From Phascolarctobacterium sp. (GTDB lineage Bacteria; Bacillota; Negativicutes; Acidaminococcales; Acidaminococcaceae): DNA of 27,018 nt. The DNA is taken from assembly GCA_019417125.1 (NCBI GenBank), contig DXVZ01000149.1:1-27018 (forward strand), read 5' to 3'. Below the pieces are notes generated by a model. That model made no database searches, had not been told where the DNA came from, and saw only the letters and a list, made by a program, of their open reading frames with translations. The position numbers and the translations under genes are program-made. This document shows, piece by piece, positions 14,998 through 22,901 of this stretch (positions are counted from its first letter, which is position 1; every line of letters begins with the position of its first letter).

Positions 14998-16413
14998 TCA
15001 ATCCACCTTCATGCTTTCAGCTTTCTTAATGGCGTCATCAATAGTGCCTACCATGTAGAAGGCGCCTTCGGGCAGATCATCATGTTTACCTTCGAGGATT
15101 TCTTTAAAGCCTCTGATAGTTTCGTTCAAAGGAACATATTGTCCCGGGGTACCGGTAAACTGTTCTGCTACGAAGAATGCCTGGGACAGGAATCTTTGAA
15201 TTTTACGGGCACGGGCAACAGTAAGTTTATCTTCTTCGCTCAGTTCTTCCATACCAAGAATTGCGATGATGTCCTGCAATTCTTTGTAGCGCTGAAGAAT
15301 AGCCTGTACGCCGCGGGCTACGTTGTAATGTTCTTCACCGATTACCAGCGGGTCAAGAATACGGCTGGTGGAATCCAGCGGGTCTACTGCCGGATAGATA
15401 CCAAGCTCTGCAATCTGACGGGACAGTACCGTGGTTGCATCCAAGTGGGCGAAAGTACCTGCCGGAGCAGGGTCAGTCAAGTCGTCCGCAGGTACATATA
15501 CGGCCTGTACGGATGTGATGGAACCGGTTTTGGTGGAGGTAATGCGTTCCTGCAAAGCACCGATGTCGTTTGCCAGGGTAGGCTGATAACCTACTGCTGA
15601 AGGCATACGTCCGAGCAATGCGGATACTTCGGAACCTGCCTGAATAAAACGGAAGATGTTATCGATAAACAGAAGTACGTCCTGTCCGCCTACGTCACGG
15701 AAGTATTCAGCCATGGTCAGGCCGGTAAGACCTACGCGCATACGCGCTCCAGGAGGCTCGTTCATCTGACCGTAAACCAGAGCGGTTTTGTCGATAACGC
15801 CGGATTCTTTCATTTCGCACCAAAGGTCATTGCCCTCACGGGTACGTTCGCCTACGCCTGCGAATACGGAGTAGCCGCCGTGCGCAGTAGCGATGTTATG
15901 GATAAGTTCCATAATAATAACGGTTTTGCCTACGCCTGCGCCGCCGAACAGACCAATTTTACCGCCCATTGCGTACGGAGCAATAAGGTCAACGACTTTA
16001 ATGCCTGTTTCCAAAATTTTAGTGCTTGTTGCCTGTTGGTCAAAAGTCGGAGCAGGACGGTGGATAGGCCAGTAGTCTGCTGCTTCTACTTTAGTATCGT
16101 CGTGGTCAACGGTTTCGCCGAGAACGTTGAAAATACGTCCCAGTACGCCCGGGCCAACCGGTACTCTGATAGGAGCACCGGTATCAACTGCTTCCATGCC
16201 GCGAACAAGACCGTCGGTAGAGCTCATGGCAACAGTACGGACAATGTTATAGCCGATATGCTGCATAACTTCACAGGTAAGGTGAATTTTTACTTTACCG
16301 TCATCAGTAGTGCCATCAATTTTGATAGCGTTCAGGATCGCGGGCATTGTTTTCGCACTGAACTCAATGTCAACAACAGGGCCAACAACTTGTACTATTC
16401 TACCAGTATTCAA
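14998..16413 (-). CDS. atpD: ATP synthase F1 beta subunit
   Basis: The catalytic subunit (471 residues, usual length). Walker A GGAGVGKT is at 157-164 and the catalytic Glu is in GERTREG (188-194). Walker B is in DVLLFIDNIFRF, and the nucleotide-binding loop region GALLGRMPSAVGYQPTL contains the DELSEED-preceding fold. The DELSEED-equivalent motif reads MEELSEEDKL near residue 400, so the torque-coupling region is conserved. Nothing unusual is seen. It follows atpG by 31 bases and is preceded by a TAGGAGG site. Confidence 0.97.
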   Translation of the reverse strand: MNTGRIVQVVGPVVDIEFSAKTMPAILNAIKIDGTTDDGKVKIHLTCEVMQHIGYNIVRTVAMSSTDGLVRGMEAVDTGAPIRVPVGPGVLGRIFNVLGETVDHDDTKVEAADYWPIHRPAPTFDQQATSTKILETGIKVVDLIAPYAMGGKIGLFGGAGVGKTVIIMELIHNIATAHGGYSVFAGVGERTREGNDLWCEMKESGVIDKTALVYGQMNEPPGARMRVGLTGLTMAEYFRDVGGQDVLLFIDNIFRFIQAGSEVSALLGRMPSAVGYQPTLANDIGALQERITSTKTGSITSVQAVYVPADDLTDPAPAGTFAHLDATTVLSRQIAELGIYPAVDPLDSTSRILDPLVIGEEHYNVARGVQAILQRYKELQDIIAILGMEELSEEDKLTVARARKIQRFLSQAFFVAEQFTGTPGQYVPLNETIRGFKEILEGKHDDLPEGAFYMVGTIDDAIKKAESMKVD

Positions 16414-16444
16414 GATTTTAGCCTCCTAATTTACTAATATATCA

Positions 16445-17344
16445 TCAGTTCTGTTTTAATGCTTCTGCGCCGCCGCAGATTTCTGTCAGCTCGCGGGTAA
16501 TAAGTGCCTGGCGGGCTTTATTGTAGTTAAGCTCAAGGCTCTTAACCAGTTTTGCTGCGTTATCGGTTGCGGAACTCATCGCCGTCATACGGGAACCGAG
16601 TTCGCTGGCTGCGGATTGTACAAGCGCGGCATAAATAACAGTTTCCAAATAACGAGGTGCCAAATCTGCCAAAATTTCCTCAGCTTCAGGCATAAACAAA
16701 TATTGGGGATTCGATTTAACCTGAGCGTCGCCGCCTTTGGCTTTTTCTTCCGCAGGAGGTTCCAGAGGAAGCACAATTTCATCAGTCGGAGTCTGGGAAA
16801 GTGCAGATTTAAACAAAGTATATACAATGCGCAGTTCGTCAAACTGCTCATCGGCAAAACGCTGTGCAGCGTCATAAGCTACTTCAACAGCGTTGTTATA
16901 GGTAGGCTTATCGGAAAAACCAAAGTGTGAATGAAGTACGTTAAAGCCACGATGCCTGAAGAAATCTCTGGCACGGCGGCCGCAGGTAATAATAACTACC
17001 TCGCCTTTTACTTTTAAAATTTCACCCATGGCATGCTTTAAAACATTGCTGCCGTAAGCGCCTGCAAGCCCTTTATCGGAGCACATAACCAAAAAGCCAA
17101 CTTTTTTAATCGGGCGTTTTTGGATTAAAGGGTGCTTTTTCGGGTTCAAACCGGATAAAGTGCCTTTATCGCCGACGATATTACTTAAAACCTCTTTAAT
17201 TTTTATAGCATACGGACGGCTGGCGGCAGCTCTTTCCTGTGCTTTACGCAAACGTGCCGCAGCAACCATTTTCATCGCCTTAGTGATTTGACCAATGTTC
17301 TTTACACTTTTCATGTGGCGATGAATCTCACGTGCAGTAGCCAT
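16445..17344 (-). CDS. atpG: ATP synthase F1 gamma subunit
   Basis: The rotor shaft subunit (299 residues, a little longer than the usual 285-290). The N-terminal helix IHRHMKSVKNIGQITKAMKM and the C-terminal helix beginning about ASELGSRMTAMSSATDNAA form the coiled coil inside the alpha-beta ring. The extra length comes largely from a charged Lys/Glu/Pro-rich insert around residues 200-215 (PPAEEKAKGGDAQVK). Insertions in this area occur in other gamma subunits and may not affect function. It lies 7 bases after the fused alpha gene, so translation is probably coupled. Confidence 0.96.
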   Translation of the reverse strand: MATAREIHRHMKSVKNIGQITKAMKMVAAARLRKAQERAAASRPYAIKIKEVLSNIVGDKGTLSGLNPKKHPLIQKRPIKKVGFLVMCSDKGLAGAYGSNVLKHAMGEILKVKGEVVIITCGRRARDFFRHRGFNVLHSHFGFSDKPTYNNAVEVAYDAAQRFADEQFDELRIVYTLFKSALSQTPTDEIVLPLEPPAEEKAKGGDAQVKSNPQYLFMPEAEEILADLAPRYLETVIYAALVQSAASELGSRMTAMSSATDNAAKLVKSLELNYNKARQALITRELTEICGGAEALKQN

Positions 17345-17351
17345 CAGTCAA

Positions 17352-19184
17352 TCACCTGCCTTCACTGGCAAGAAAAGTTTCCTTAAACTGTTCTATAGCT
17401 TTTTTAAGAGCAGCTTCAGTTTCGTCGGTGATTTTCTTTTCGGTACGGATGGATTCGCCAACCTGCGGGTATGCAGCGTCCATGAATTCAAGGAATTCTT
17501 TCTCAAAGCGGGTAATCTTTTTAACTTCAACGTCGTCAAGATAACCTTTGGTACCGAGGTAAATCGACATAACTTCTTTTTCAACCGTCAGCGGCTGATA
17601 CTGACCCTGTTTCATAATTTCCATCAAGCGCTGGCCGCGTTCGAGCTGTGCCTTAGTAGCTTTATCAAGGTCGGATGCGAACTGGGAGAATGCAGCAAGT
17701 TCGCGGTATTGTGCAAGGTCAAGACGCAGGGTGCCTGCAACGGATTTCATTGCTTTAATCTGCGCAGCGCCGCCTACACGGGATACAGACAAGCCGGAAT
17801 TGATAGCCGGGCGGATACCTGCATAGAACAATTCGGATTCCAGGAAGATCTGGCCGTCGGTAATGGAAATTACGTTCGTCGGAATGAAGCCGCCTACGTC
17901 GCCTGCCAGGGTTTCGATAACCGGCAGTGCGGTAATGGAGCCATTACCCAGTTCTTTGTTCAGTTTTGCTGCACGTTCCAGCAGACGGGAATGTAAGTAG
18001 AATACGTCGCCAGGATATGCTTCACGTCCAGGAGGACGGCGGAGCAGCAGGGACATTGCGCGGTAAGCAACGGCATGTTTGGAAAGGTCGTCATATACGC
18101 ACAGAACATCTTTGCCCTGATCCATAAAATATTCTGCCATCGTTACGCCGGCATACGGTGCGATGTACTGCAAAGGTGCAGAATCAGCAGCAGTTGCGGC
18201 AACAACAATGCTGTATTCCATTGCGCCGTGCTGTTCAAGGGTACGAACGATACGGGCAACGTTAGAAGCCTTCTGGCCGATAGCAACGTAAATGCAGATT
18301 ACGTTTTGGCCTTTCTGGTTAAGGATGGTATCAACAGCAACAGCAGTTTTGCCGGTGCCGCGGTCGCCGATAATAAGTTCGCGCTGGCCGCGTCCGATAG
18401 GAACAAGTGCGTCGATACATTTAATACCGGTCTGCAGCGGAGTATCTACAGATTCACGGTCAGCAATGCCGTGGGCAGGAGACTCAATCGGGCGTTTTTC
18501 GGCATAGGTAATGCTGCCTTTGCCGTCGATAGGTTCGCCCAGTGCGCTTACAACGCGGCCCAACAGGCCTTCGCCTACGCCAACTTCCATGATACGGCCG
18601 GTTCTGCGAACGATGTCGCCCTCTTTAACAAGGGTCTCGCCGCCGAGCAATACAACGCCTACATCATCACGGTCAAGGTTAAGTACCATGCCTGTTACGC
18701 CGTTAGAAAGCTCAACCATTTCGCCTGCCATAGCGTTTTTCATACCGATAACGGTTGCAATGCCGTCACCGATTTTTTCAACAATGCCGACTTCTTCAAG
18801 ATCTACATCCACTGTGTAATTCTCGAGCTTAGCGCCCATTGCATCGGAAATTTTGGCAGTATCCTGCAGGGAGTATTCATGAATGTCAATGCCATCCAGA
18901 ACAACTTCCATTTTCTTCAGCTTACGCAGTGCGGAAGCATCGAATACTTTGTCGCCAACTTGTACTATGATGCCGCCGAGGATAGCCGGGTCAACAATTT
19001 TATTCATATAAATTTCGCTGCCCAGTTTCTCGGTAAGAATTGCAGAAATGGATTGATACTCGTCAGAAGTCAATTTTTTAGCAGTAGTAACTTTGACTTC
19101 CAGCAATTCTTTTATAGAACTGCGGTCAATTTTGAAATCGGACAATTCTTGCTCTATCAAAGCAATATTTTCTTCATTCTTCAT
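17352..19184 (-). CDS. atpA: Fused ATP synthase delta (C-terminal domain) and alpha subunit
   Basis: This 610-residue protein is about 100 residues longer than normal alpha subunits. Residues about 30-93 match the C-terminal domain of the delta subunit (AtpH): VKVTTAKKLTSDEYQ, then VDPAILGGIIVQVGDKVFDA and SALRKLKKME. Alpha begins at about 105-135 (KISDAMGAKLENY ... GIVEKIGDGIATVIG). It then runs to the end with Walker A GDRGTGKT (273-280), VYDDLSKHAVAYR and the Arg-finger region SVSRVGGAAQ. No frame break separates the two parts. The delta N-terminal domain is missing: only 87 bases separate atpF from this gene. Residues 1-20 (ENIALIEQELSDF) resemble the alpha N-terminal helix. Walker A has Gly where most alpha subunits have Gln. 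AGGTGAT precedes the ATG. Confidence 0.93.
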   Translation of the reverse strand: MKNEENIALIEQELSDFKIDRSSIKELLEVKVTTAKKLTSDEYQSISAILTEKLGSEIYMNKIVDPAILGGIIVQVGDKVFDASALRKLKKMEVVLDGIDIHEYSLQDTAKISDAMGAKLENYTVDVDLEEVGIVEKIGDGIATVIGMKNAMAGEMVELSNGVTGMVLNLDRDDVGVVLLGGETLVKEGDIVRRTGRIMEVGVGEGLLGRVVSALGEPIDGKGSITYAEKRPIESPAHGIADRESVDTPLQTGIKCIDALVPIGRGQRELIIGDRGTGKTAVAVDTILNQKGQNVICIYVAIGQKASNVARIVRTLEQHGAMEYSIVVAATAADSAPLQYIAPYAGVTMAEYFMDQGKDVLCVYDDLSKHAVAYRAMSLLLRRPPGREAYPGDVFYLHSRLLERAAKLNKELGNGSITALPVIETLAGDVGGFIPTNVISITDGQIFLESELFYAGIRPAINSGLSVSRVGGAAQIKAMKSVAGTLRLDLAQYRELAAFSQFASDLDKATKAQLERGQRLMEIMKQGQYQPLTVEKEVMSIYLGTKGYLDDVEVKKITRFEKEFLEFMDAAYPQVGESIRTEKKITDETEAALKKAIEQFKETFLASEGR

Positions 19185-19271
19185 ATTGTATCAATCACCT
19201 CAATCTGCCGGTAGAAGCCATGCCAAACAGCACAGCCGTTTAATCCGGCGTTTATGGAACACAAATCAATA

Positions 19272-19751
19272 TTATTTCATTATTTTATCAACAACGGAAC
19301 CTGCCAATTTTTCATCTTCTGCGGAATTTAATTTCTGTTCCAGGATTTTACCGGCAGCAACCAAACTAAGTTTGATAACCTGAGCGCGTACTTCACTAAG
19401 AGCCTGCTGTTTTTCAAGAGCAATAGCGTCTTTGGCGGAAGCGATGATTTGTTCCTGTTCCGCTTTGGTTTCGGCAATAATCTTGTCATGTACAGACTGA
19501 GCGGTTTTACGCGCACCATCAATAATGCTCTGTGCTTCCTGACGGACAGCAGCGAGCTGAGCAGAATATTCTGCTTTTAACTTTTCAGCTTCGGCTTTCG
19601 CCAATTCTGCATTTTCCAGGTCGCTTGCGATTTTGTTCTTACGTTCTTCCATCATGTTAATGACAGGTTTATACGCAAATTTTGCAAGTATAAACACGAG
19701 GAACAAAAAGTTCAGAACCTGCGCAATTATAGTTGCGTTGAAGTCAATCAC
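19272..19751 (-). CDS. atpF: ATP synthase Fo b subunit
   Basis: The peripheral stalk subunit (159 residues, normal). One N-terminal membrane helix (about residues 5-25, IIAQVLNFLFLVFILAKFAY) is followed by a long charged, alanine-rich coiled coil rich in Glu, Lys and Gln, ending KLAGSVVDKIMK. It is not extended at the C terminus, so it does not carry the missing delta N-terminal domain as in mycobacterial b-delta fusions. In standard enzymes its C-terminal end binds the delta C-terminal domain, here part of the alpha polypeptide. The gap of 87 bases to that gene is long for this operon. Confidence 0.95.
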   Translation of the reverse strand: MIDFNATIIAQVLNFLFLVFILAKFAYKPVINMMEERKNKIASDLENAELAKAEAEKLKAEYSAQLAAVRQEAQSIIDGARKTAQSVHDKIIAETKAEQEQIIASAKDAIALEKQQALSEVRAQVIKLSLVAAGKILEQKLNSAEDEKLAGSVVDKIMK

Positions 19752-19797
19752 TTATGACCCTCCCTTTTACTTTTGTTTAACATCACAACTTAAGCTA

Positions 19798-20049
19798 TTA
19801 AATGAAAGGGTTAGCAAATACAAGTACGATTGCTATAACGTAGCAAAGGATAGGCATGGATTCGATAAGACCTACACAAACCAGCATATTGGTAAAGATT
19901 TTACCAGATTCTTCCGGCTGACGAGCCATAGATTCGATAGATTTTCCGCACATATTACCGTTACCAACACCAGCACCGGTAGCAGCACCAAGGCAAACAA
20001 GACCTGCACCAATCAAAGATGCAGCCGTAATAATTGCAGTTTCAGACAT
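19798..20049 (-). CDS. atpE: ATP synthase Fo c subunit (ring proteolipid)
   Basis: An 83-residue helical hairpin that forms the rotor ring. Helix 1 has the glycine motif GAATGAGVGNG, the loop has the conserved ARQPEE, and helix 2 has the ion-binding carboxylate Glu63 in GLIESMPIL. Na+-type rings usually have Gln in the GVGQG position and ES or ET with a Tyr four to five residues on. Here Asn30, Pro66 and Leu replace these, as in proton-type Bacillus rings, but Ser64 is kept. I predict H+ but with low certainty. AAAGGATG precedes the start. Confidence 0.94.
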   Translation of the reverse strand: MSETAIITAASLIGAGLVCLGAATGAGVGNGNMCGKSIESMARQPEESGKIFTNMLVCVGLIESMPILCYVIAIVLVFANPFI

Positions 20050-20101
20050 TTAATTCATCCTTTCAAAATTAATAATTTTTAATTTTCTCTCAAAATTAAA
20101 A

Positions 20102-20824
20102 TCAGTGTTCGTGGTCAGAAAAAGCCAGTGCATAGCTGCCCAATGCCAAAATCGTGAAGATAAAAGCCTGGACAAAGCCAATGAACAAGCTGAACATAAC
20201 CCAGAACTCCGGAATAATCCAGGGAGAGAGCTGGTAAAGAACTATAAGCAAAATTTCGCCTGCCAGAATGTTACCGAAAAGACGAAGCGCCATAGTCAGC
20301 GGTTTTGTAACCGCATCCAGCAAATGCAACACAATAAAGCCAGGAGCAGGTTGCACAAAATGTTTAAAATGTTTGAGACCCTGCCTTGCAACGCCTACAA
20401 TGTAGGCACTAAGGGCAATTAACAGCGAAAGTGCAAAGCATGTGTTGATGTCATTGGTAGGTGAAGTCCAGTGTACACCAATTTGCGGAAGCATACCAAT
20501 TTCGTTGCTGATTAAGATGAACATGAACAGGGTAATGATGAAAGACGCCATATATTTACGGCCTTTTTCACCAAGGTTCTGATTCATCATGCCATCAAGG
20601 AAATCGATAACCATTTCCATCACATTTTGCAGGCCGCTCGGAACTAATTTCGGGTTGCGGGAGACTACGAAGAATAATACAAATACAATAGCCATCGCAA
20701 TCCAAGTCATATACATCGTCTGCATATTAATTACAATACCTGGTGCTATCTCTGTCGCAGCGTAATGTATAATTTCACCTGACTGTTCAGCTCCCTGTGC
20801 CATAGCAGCTGCTTCATTTCCCAT
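20102..20824 (-). CDS. atpB: ATP synthase Fo a subunit
   Basis: The stator channel subunit (240 residues) with five to six membrane segments. The essential arginine is Arg181 in KPLTMALRLFGNILAGE, the strongest signature of the family, and ISNEIGMLPQ marks the earlier conserved segment. The frame could start at TTG 20833, but I chose the ATG at 20824 because AAAGGAG lies 9 bases before it and would abut the TTG directly. The gene follows atpI by 18 bases. Confidence 0.95.
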   Translation of the reverse strand: MGNEAAAMAQGAEQSGEIIHYAATEIAPGIVINMQTMYMTWIAMAIVFVLFFVVSRNPKLVPSGLQNVMEMVIDFLDGMMNQNLGEKGRKYMASFIITLFMFILISNEIGMLPQIGVHWTSPTNDINTCFALSLLIALSAYIVGVARQGLKHFKHFVQPAPGFIVLHLLDAVTKPLTMALRLFGNILAGEILLIVLYQLSPWIIPEFWVMFSLFIGFVQAFIFTILALGSYALAFSDHEH

Positions 20825-20842
20825 CCTTTTCAACTCCTTTCC

Positions 20843-21247
20843 TCACGCTTCCTTCTTGTTAAGTCGGTACGCGAAAAATAATAAATCGATGATTAAAAAT
20901 ATATGTATCAGCAGAAATCCCAGGCTTGCACCGAAAACCGGGTATTTCAACCTTAACATCAACACAAAAATGCTGCCCGCCAGGCCTAATCGGTAATATC
21001 TGTACCGCCGCATTATTTTTACTCCCTTACGCGGTGTTTCAACGTACGGAAGCGCCTGTTTCATACCGTGGAACATCACAACGGTGTCCATTATACCTAT
21101 TACCACACCTCTAAAGAAAGATACGGCAAAATCATGGTTTCCCAACACAAACAAAACCACCACCAGCGGTACGGACCAAAGAAACAGGCGGAAAATAACT
21201 TTATAGCCGCCGCTTTTTACAAGCGGCGTTAAATCAAAGCTTGCCAT
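20843..21247 (-). CDS. atpI: ATP synthase protein I
   Basis: A 134-residue protein with four hydrophobic segments in the right position for AtpI, ahead of atpB. AtpI helps assemble the c ring and may bind Mg2+; it is not part of the final enzyme. The pattern of a basic loop between segments 2 and 3 (VETPRKGVKIMRRYRYYRLG) fits the family, whose sequences are poorly conserved. The start follows the atpZ stop by 8 bases, with a weak ribosome binding site, so expression may depend on coupling. Confidence 0.8.
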   Translation of the reverse strand: MASFDLTPLVKSGGYKVIFRLFLWSVPLVVVLFVLGNHDFAVSFFRGVVIGIMDTVVMFHGMKQALPYVETPRKGVKIMRRYRYYRLGLAGSIFVLMLRLKYPVFGASLGFLLIHIFLIIDLLFFAYRLNKKEA

Positions 21248-21255
21248 AATATATT

Positions 21256-21645
21256 TTATTTACTTTCCTTTGTTGAATTATCGACTGCGGCAATTTCCGC
21301 TTGTTGTTCATTTTCATCTTCCTGTGGTTTTTCGTCCACCGGTTTAAAGTAAATCAGTTTAAAGATTGCCAAGAAAAACGTGAGCCCTGCAAGCCCAAGG
21401 CAGATTTTGCGCCAAAAATGGTCGCCCGTCTGAAAATAATTATCAAGCCAGTCGCCGCCCCAGTATGCCAGCAAAAAATCTATTACCGTCATCATACCCA
21501 GCGAAGAAACAATCGCAAAAGCGTTCATCATTCTTATGCGTTCAAGCTCCTGACGGCGCTGCCTCGCAAGGCGTGCTTTAATGCGTCTGGCTATTTCCTG
21601 CCGTTTTCTGTCGGCAAGTTTTACTTTTTCCATATTTTCATCCAT
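21256..21645 (-). CDS. AtpZ/AtpI-like small membrane protein
   Basis: A 129-residue protein with a strongly basic N terminus (RKRQEIARRIKARLARQRRQ, about residues 10-30), two hydrophobic segments (about 40-60 and 80-100) and an acidic tail. This layout and its place first in the atp operon fit the AtpZ/AtpQ-like F1Fo assembly family, small partners of AtpI. I chose the ATG at 21645 (MDENMEKVKLAD) with GGTGAG just upstream over a GTG three codons earlier that has no site. An AT-rich gap to wecB (21655-21732) may hold an operon promoter; I see candidate boxes but no clear pair. Confidence 0.72.
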   Translation of the reverse strand: MDENMEKVKLADRKRQEIARRIKARLARQRRQELERIRMMNAFAIVSSLGMMTVIDFLLAYWGGDWLDNYFQTGDHFWRKICLGLAGLTFFLAIFKLIYFKPVDEKPQEDENEQQAEIAAVDNSTKESK

Positions 21646-21732
21646 GGCGCTCACCAGATTTCACGTCATCATATTGTAAATCTTTATACCCTCTTTATAT
21701 TATTTTAAAATATTTCACAAATTCTGTCTATA

Positions 21733-22890
21733 TCAAATTACAGTAAATTCGGGTAAATCTTTTACATCATATCCAAATTCTTTTAAAATCCGGTTCACAA
21801 TCCTTGCGCAGGCTTCGCCGTCGCCGTAAGGGTTAACAGCCTCCGCCATGCTGCGGTAGTGCTCCGCATTATCCAAAAGCAGGTTGGTTTCGCGCAGTAC
21901 ATCCTCATAAGCGGTGCCTATGAGTTTTACGGTGCCCGCCGCAACGGCTTCAGGGCGTTCTGTGGTGTCGCGCAGCACCAGTACTGGTTTGCCCAGCGCC
22001 GGCGCTTCTTCCTGAATACCGCCGCTGTCAGTCAGTACAATATCAACGCGCGCCATTAAGTTGGCAAACGGTTCGTAATCCAAAGGCTCAATTAAATGCA
22101 CCTGCGGCAGATGCCCAAATTCTTCATTGACTATCTGGCGCACTTTTGGGTTTTTATGCACCGGGAAGATAGCTTCAACGTCGCTGTGGGTACGCAGCAC
22201 CTCGCAAAGCGCTTTGTAAACGTGGCGCATGGGTTCGCCAAGATTTTCGCGGCGGTGCGTAGTCATTAAAATCAGTCGTTTACCGCTGTCCAGCACTTCG
22301 TGCAAAGCATCATCGCCAAAGCGGTAATCCTTTTTAACGGTGGTTTTTAATGCGTCGATAACGGTGTTGCCGGTAACTACAATCCGCTCTGCCGGTACAT
22401 TCTCGCGCAGCAGGTTGGCTTTGCTGGTAGCCGTCGGAGCAAAATGGTAATCGGCAAGCGAGCCGGTTAATTTGCGGTTCATTTCTTCCGGGAAAGGCGA
22501 ATATTTATTGCCCGTACGCAGCCCTGCTTCCACGTGCCCAACAGGAATCTGCGCGTAAAAAGCTGCCAGCGCCCCCGCAAAAGTAGTTGTGGTATCGCCA
22601 TGCACTAAAACTAAATCAGGTTTTGCTTCTTCCAAAACCTTCTGCAAACCGCGCAGTGCTTTTTCGGTAACATCATACAGCGTCTGCCCGGCGCTCATAA
22701 TATTTAAGTCGTAATCGGGGGTAATGCCAAAAAGGTGCAGCACCTGGTCCAGCATCTCGCGGTGCTGTGCGGTTACTGCCACCAGAGGTTCAATTTCGCC
22801 GGGATGCTTGCGCAGTTCCAAAACTAGCGGGCACATTTTAATAGCTTCCGGGCGCGTGCCGAAAACCGTCATAACCTTCAGTTTTGCCAT
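21733..22890 (-). CDS. wecB: UDP-N-acetylglucosamine 2-epimerase
   Basis: The non-hydrolysing epimerase (385 residues) converts UDP-GlcNAc to UDP-ManNAc for surface polysaccharides. Family motifs seen are MTVFGTRPEAIKMCPLV at the N terminus, VLVHGDTTTTFAGALAAF, PVGHVEAGLRTG, and LTDSGGIQEEAPALGKPVLV with the downstream RDTTERPEAV. The ATG at 22890 has AGGAG 8 bases upstream and is preferred to a GTG three codons earlier. It follows tagO by 11 bases, so it forms a pair with it, and it precedes the atp operon. Together the two genes make polyprenyl-linked GlcNAc and the ManNAc donor. Confidence 0.95.
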   Translation of the reverse strand: MAKLKVMTVFGTRPEAIKMCPLVLELRKHPGEIEPLVAVTAQHREMLDQVLHLFGITPDYDLNIMSAGQTLYDVTEKALRGLQKVLEEAKPDLVLVHGDTTTTFAGALAAFYAQIPVGHVEAGLRTGNKYSPFPEEMNRKLTGSLADYHFAPTATSKANLLRENVPAERIVVTGNTVIDALKTTVKKDYRFGDDALHEVLDSGKRLILMTTHRRENLGEPMRHVYKALCEVLRTHSDVEAIFPVHKNPKVRQIVNEEFGHLPQVHLIEPLDYEPFANLMARVDIVLTDSGGIQEEAPALGKPVLVLRDTTERPEAVAAGTVKLIGTAYEDVLRETNLLLDNAEHYRSMAEAVNPYGDGEACARIVNRILKEFGYDVKDLPEFTVI

Positions 22891-22901
22891 CAGTCCCACT
22901 C

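Noticed and set aside
18075..19214. 379-codon open frame on the plus strand over the fused alpha gene, and a similar 237-codon frame over glmU (5046-5759).
   Set aside because: They lie antisense to well-conserved genes, lack ribosome binding sites, and have compositions typical of reversed coding sequence.
19185..19271. A hidden delta N-terminal domain in the gap between atpF and the fused gene, or a frameshifted atpH.
   Set aside because: The gap is only 87 bases and no frame gives delta-like sequence; a domain of about 105 residues would need over 300 bases.
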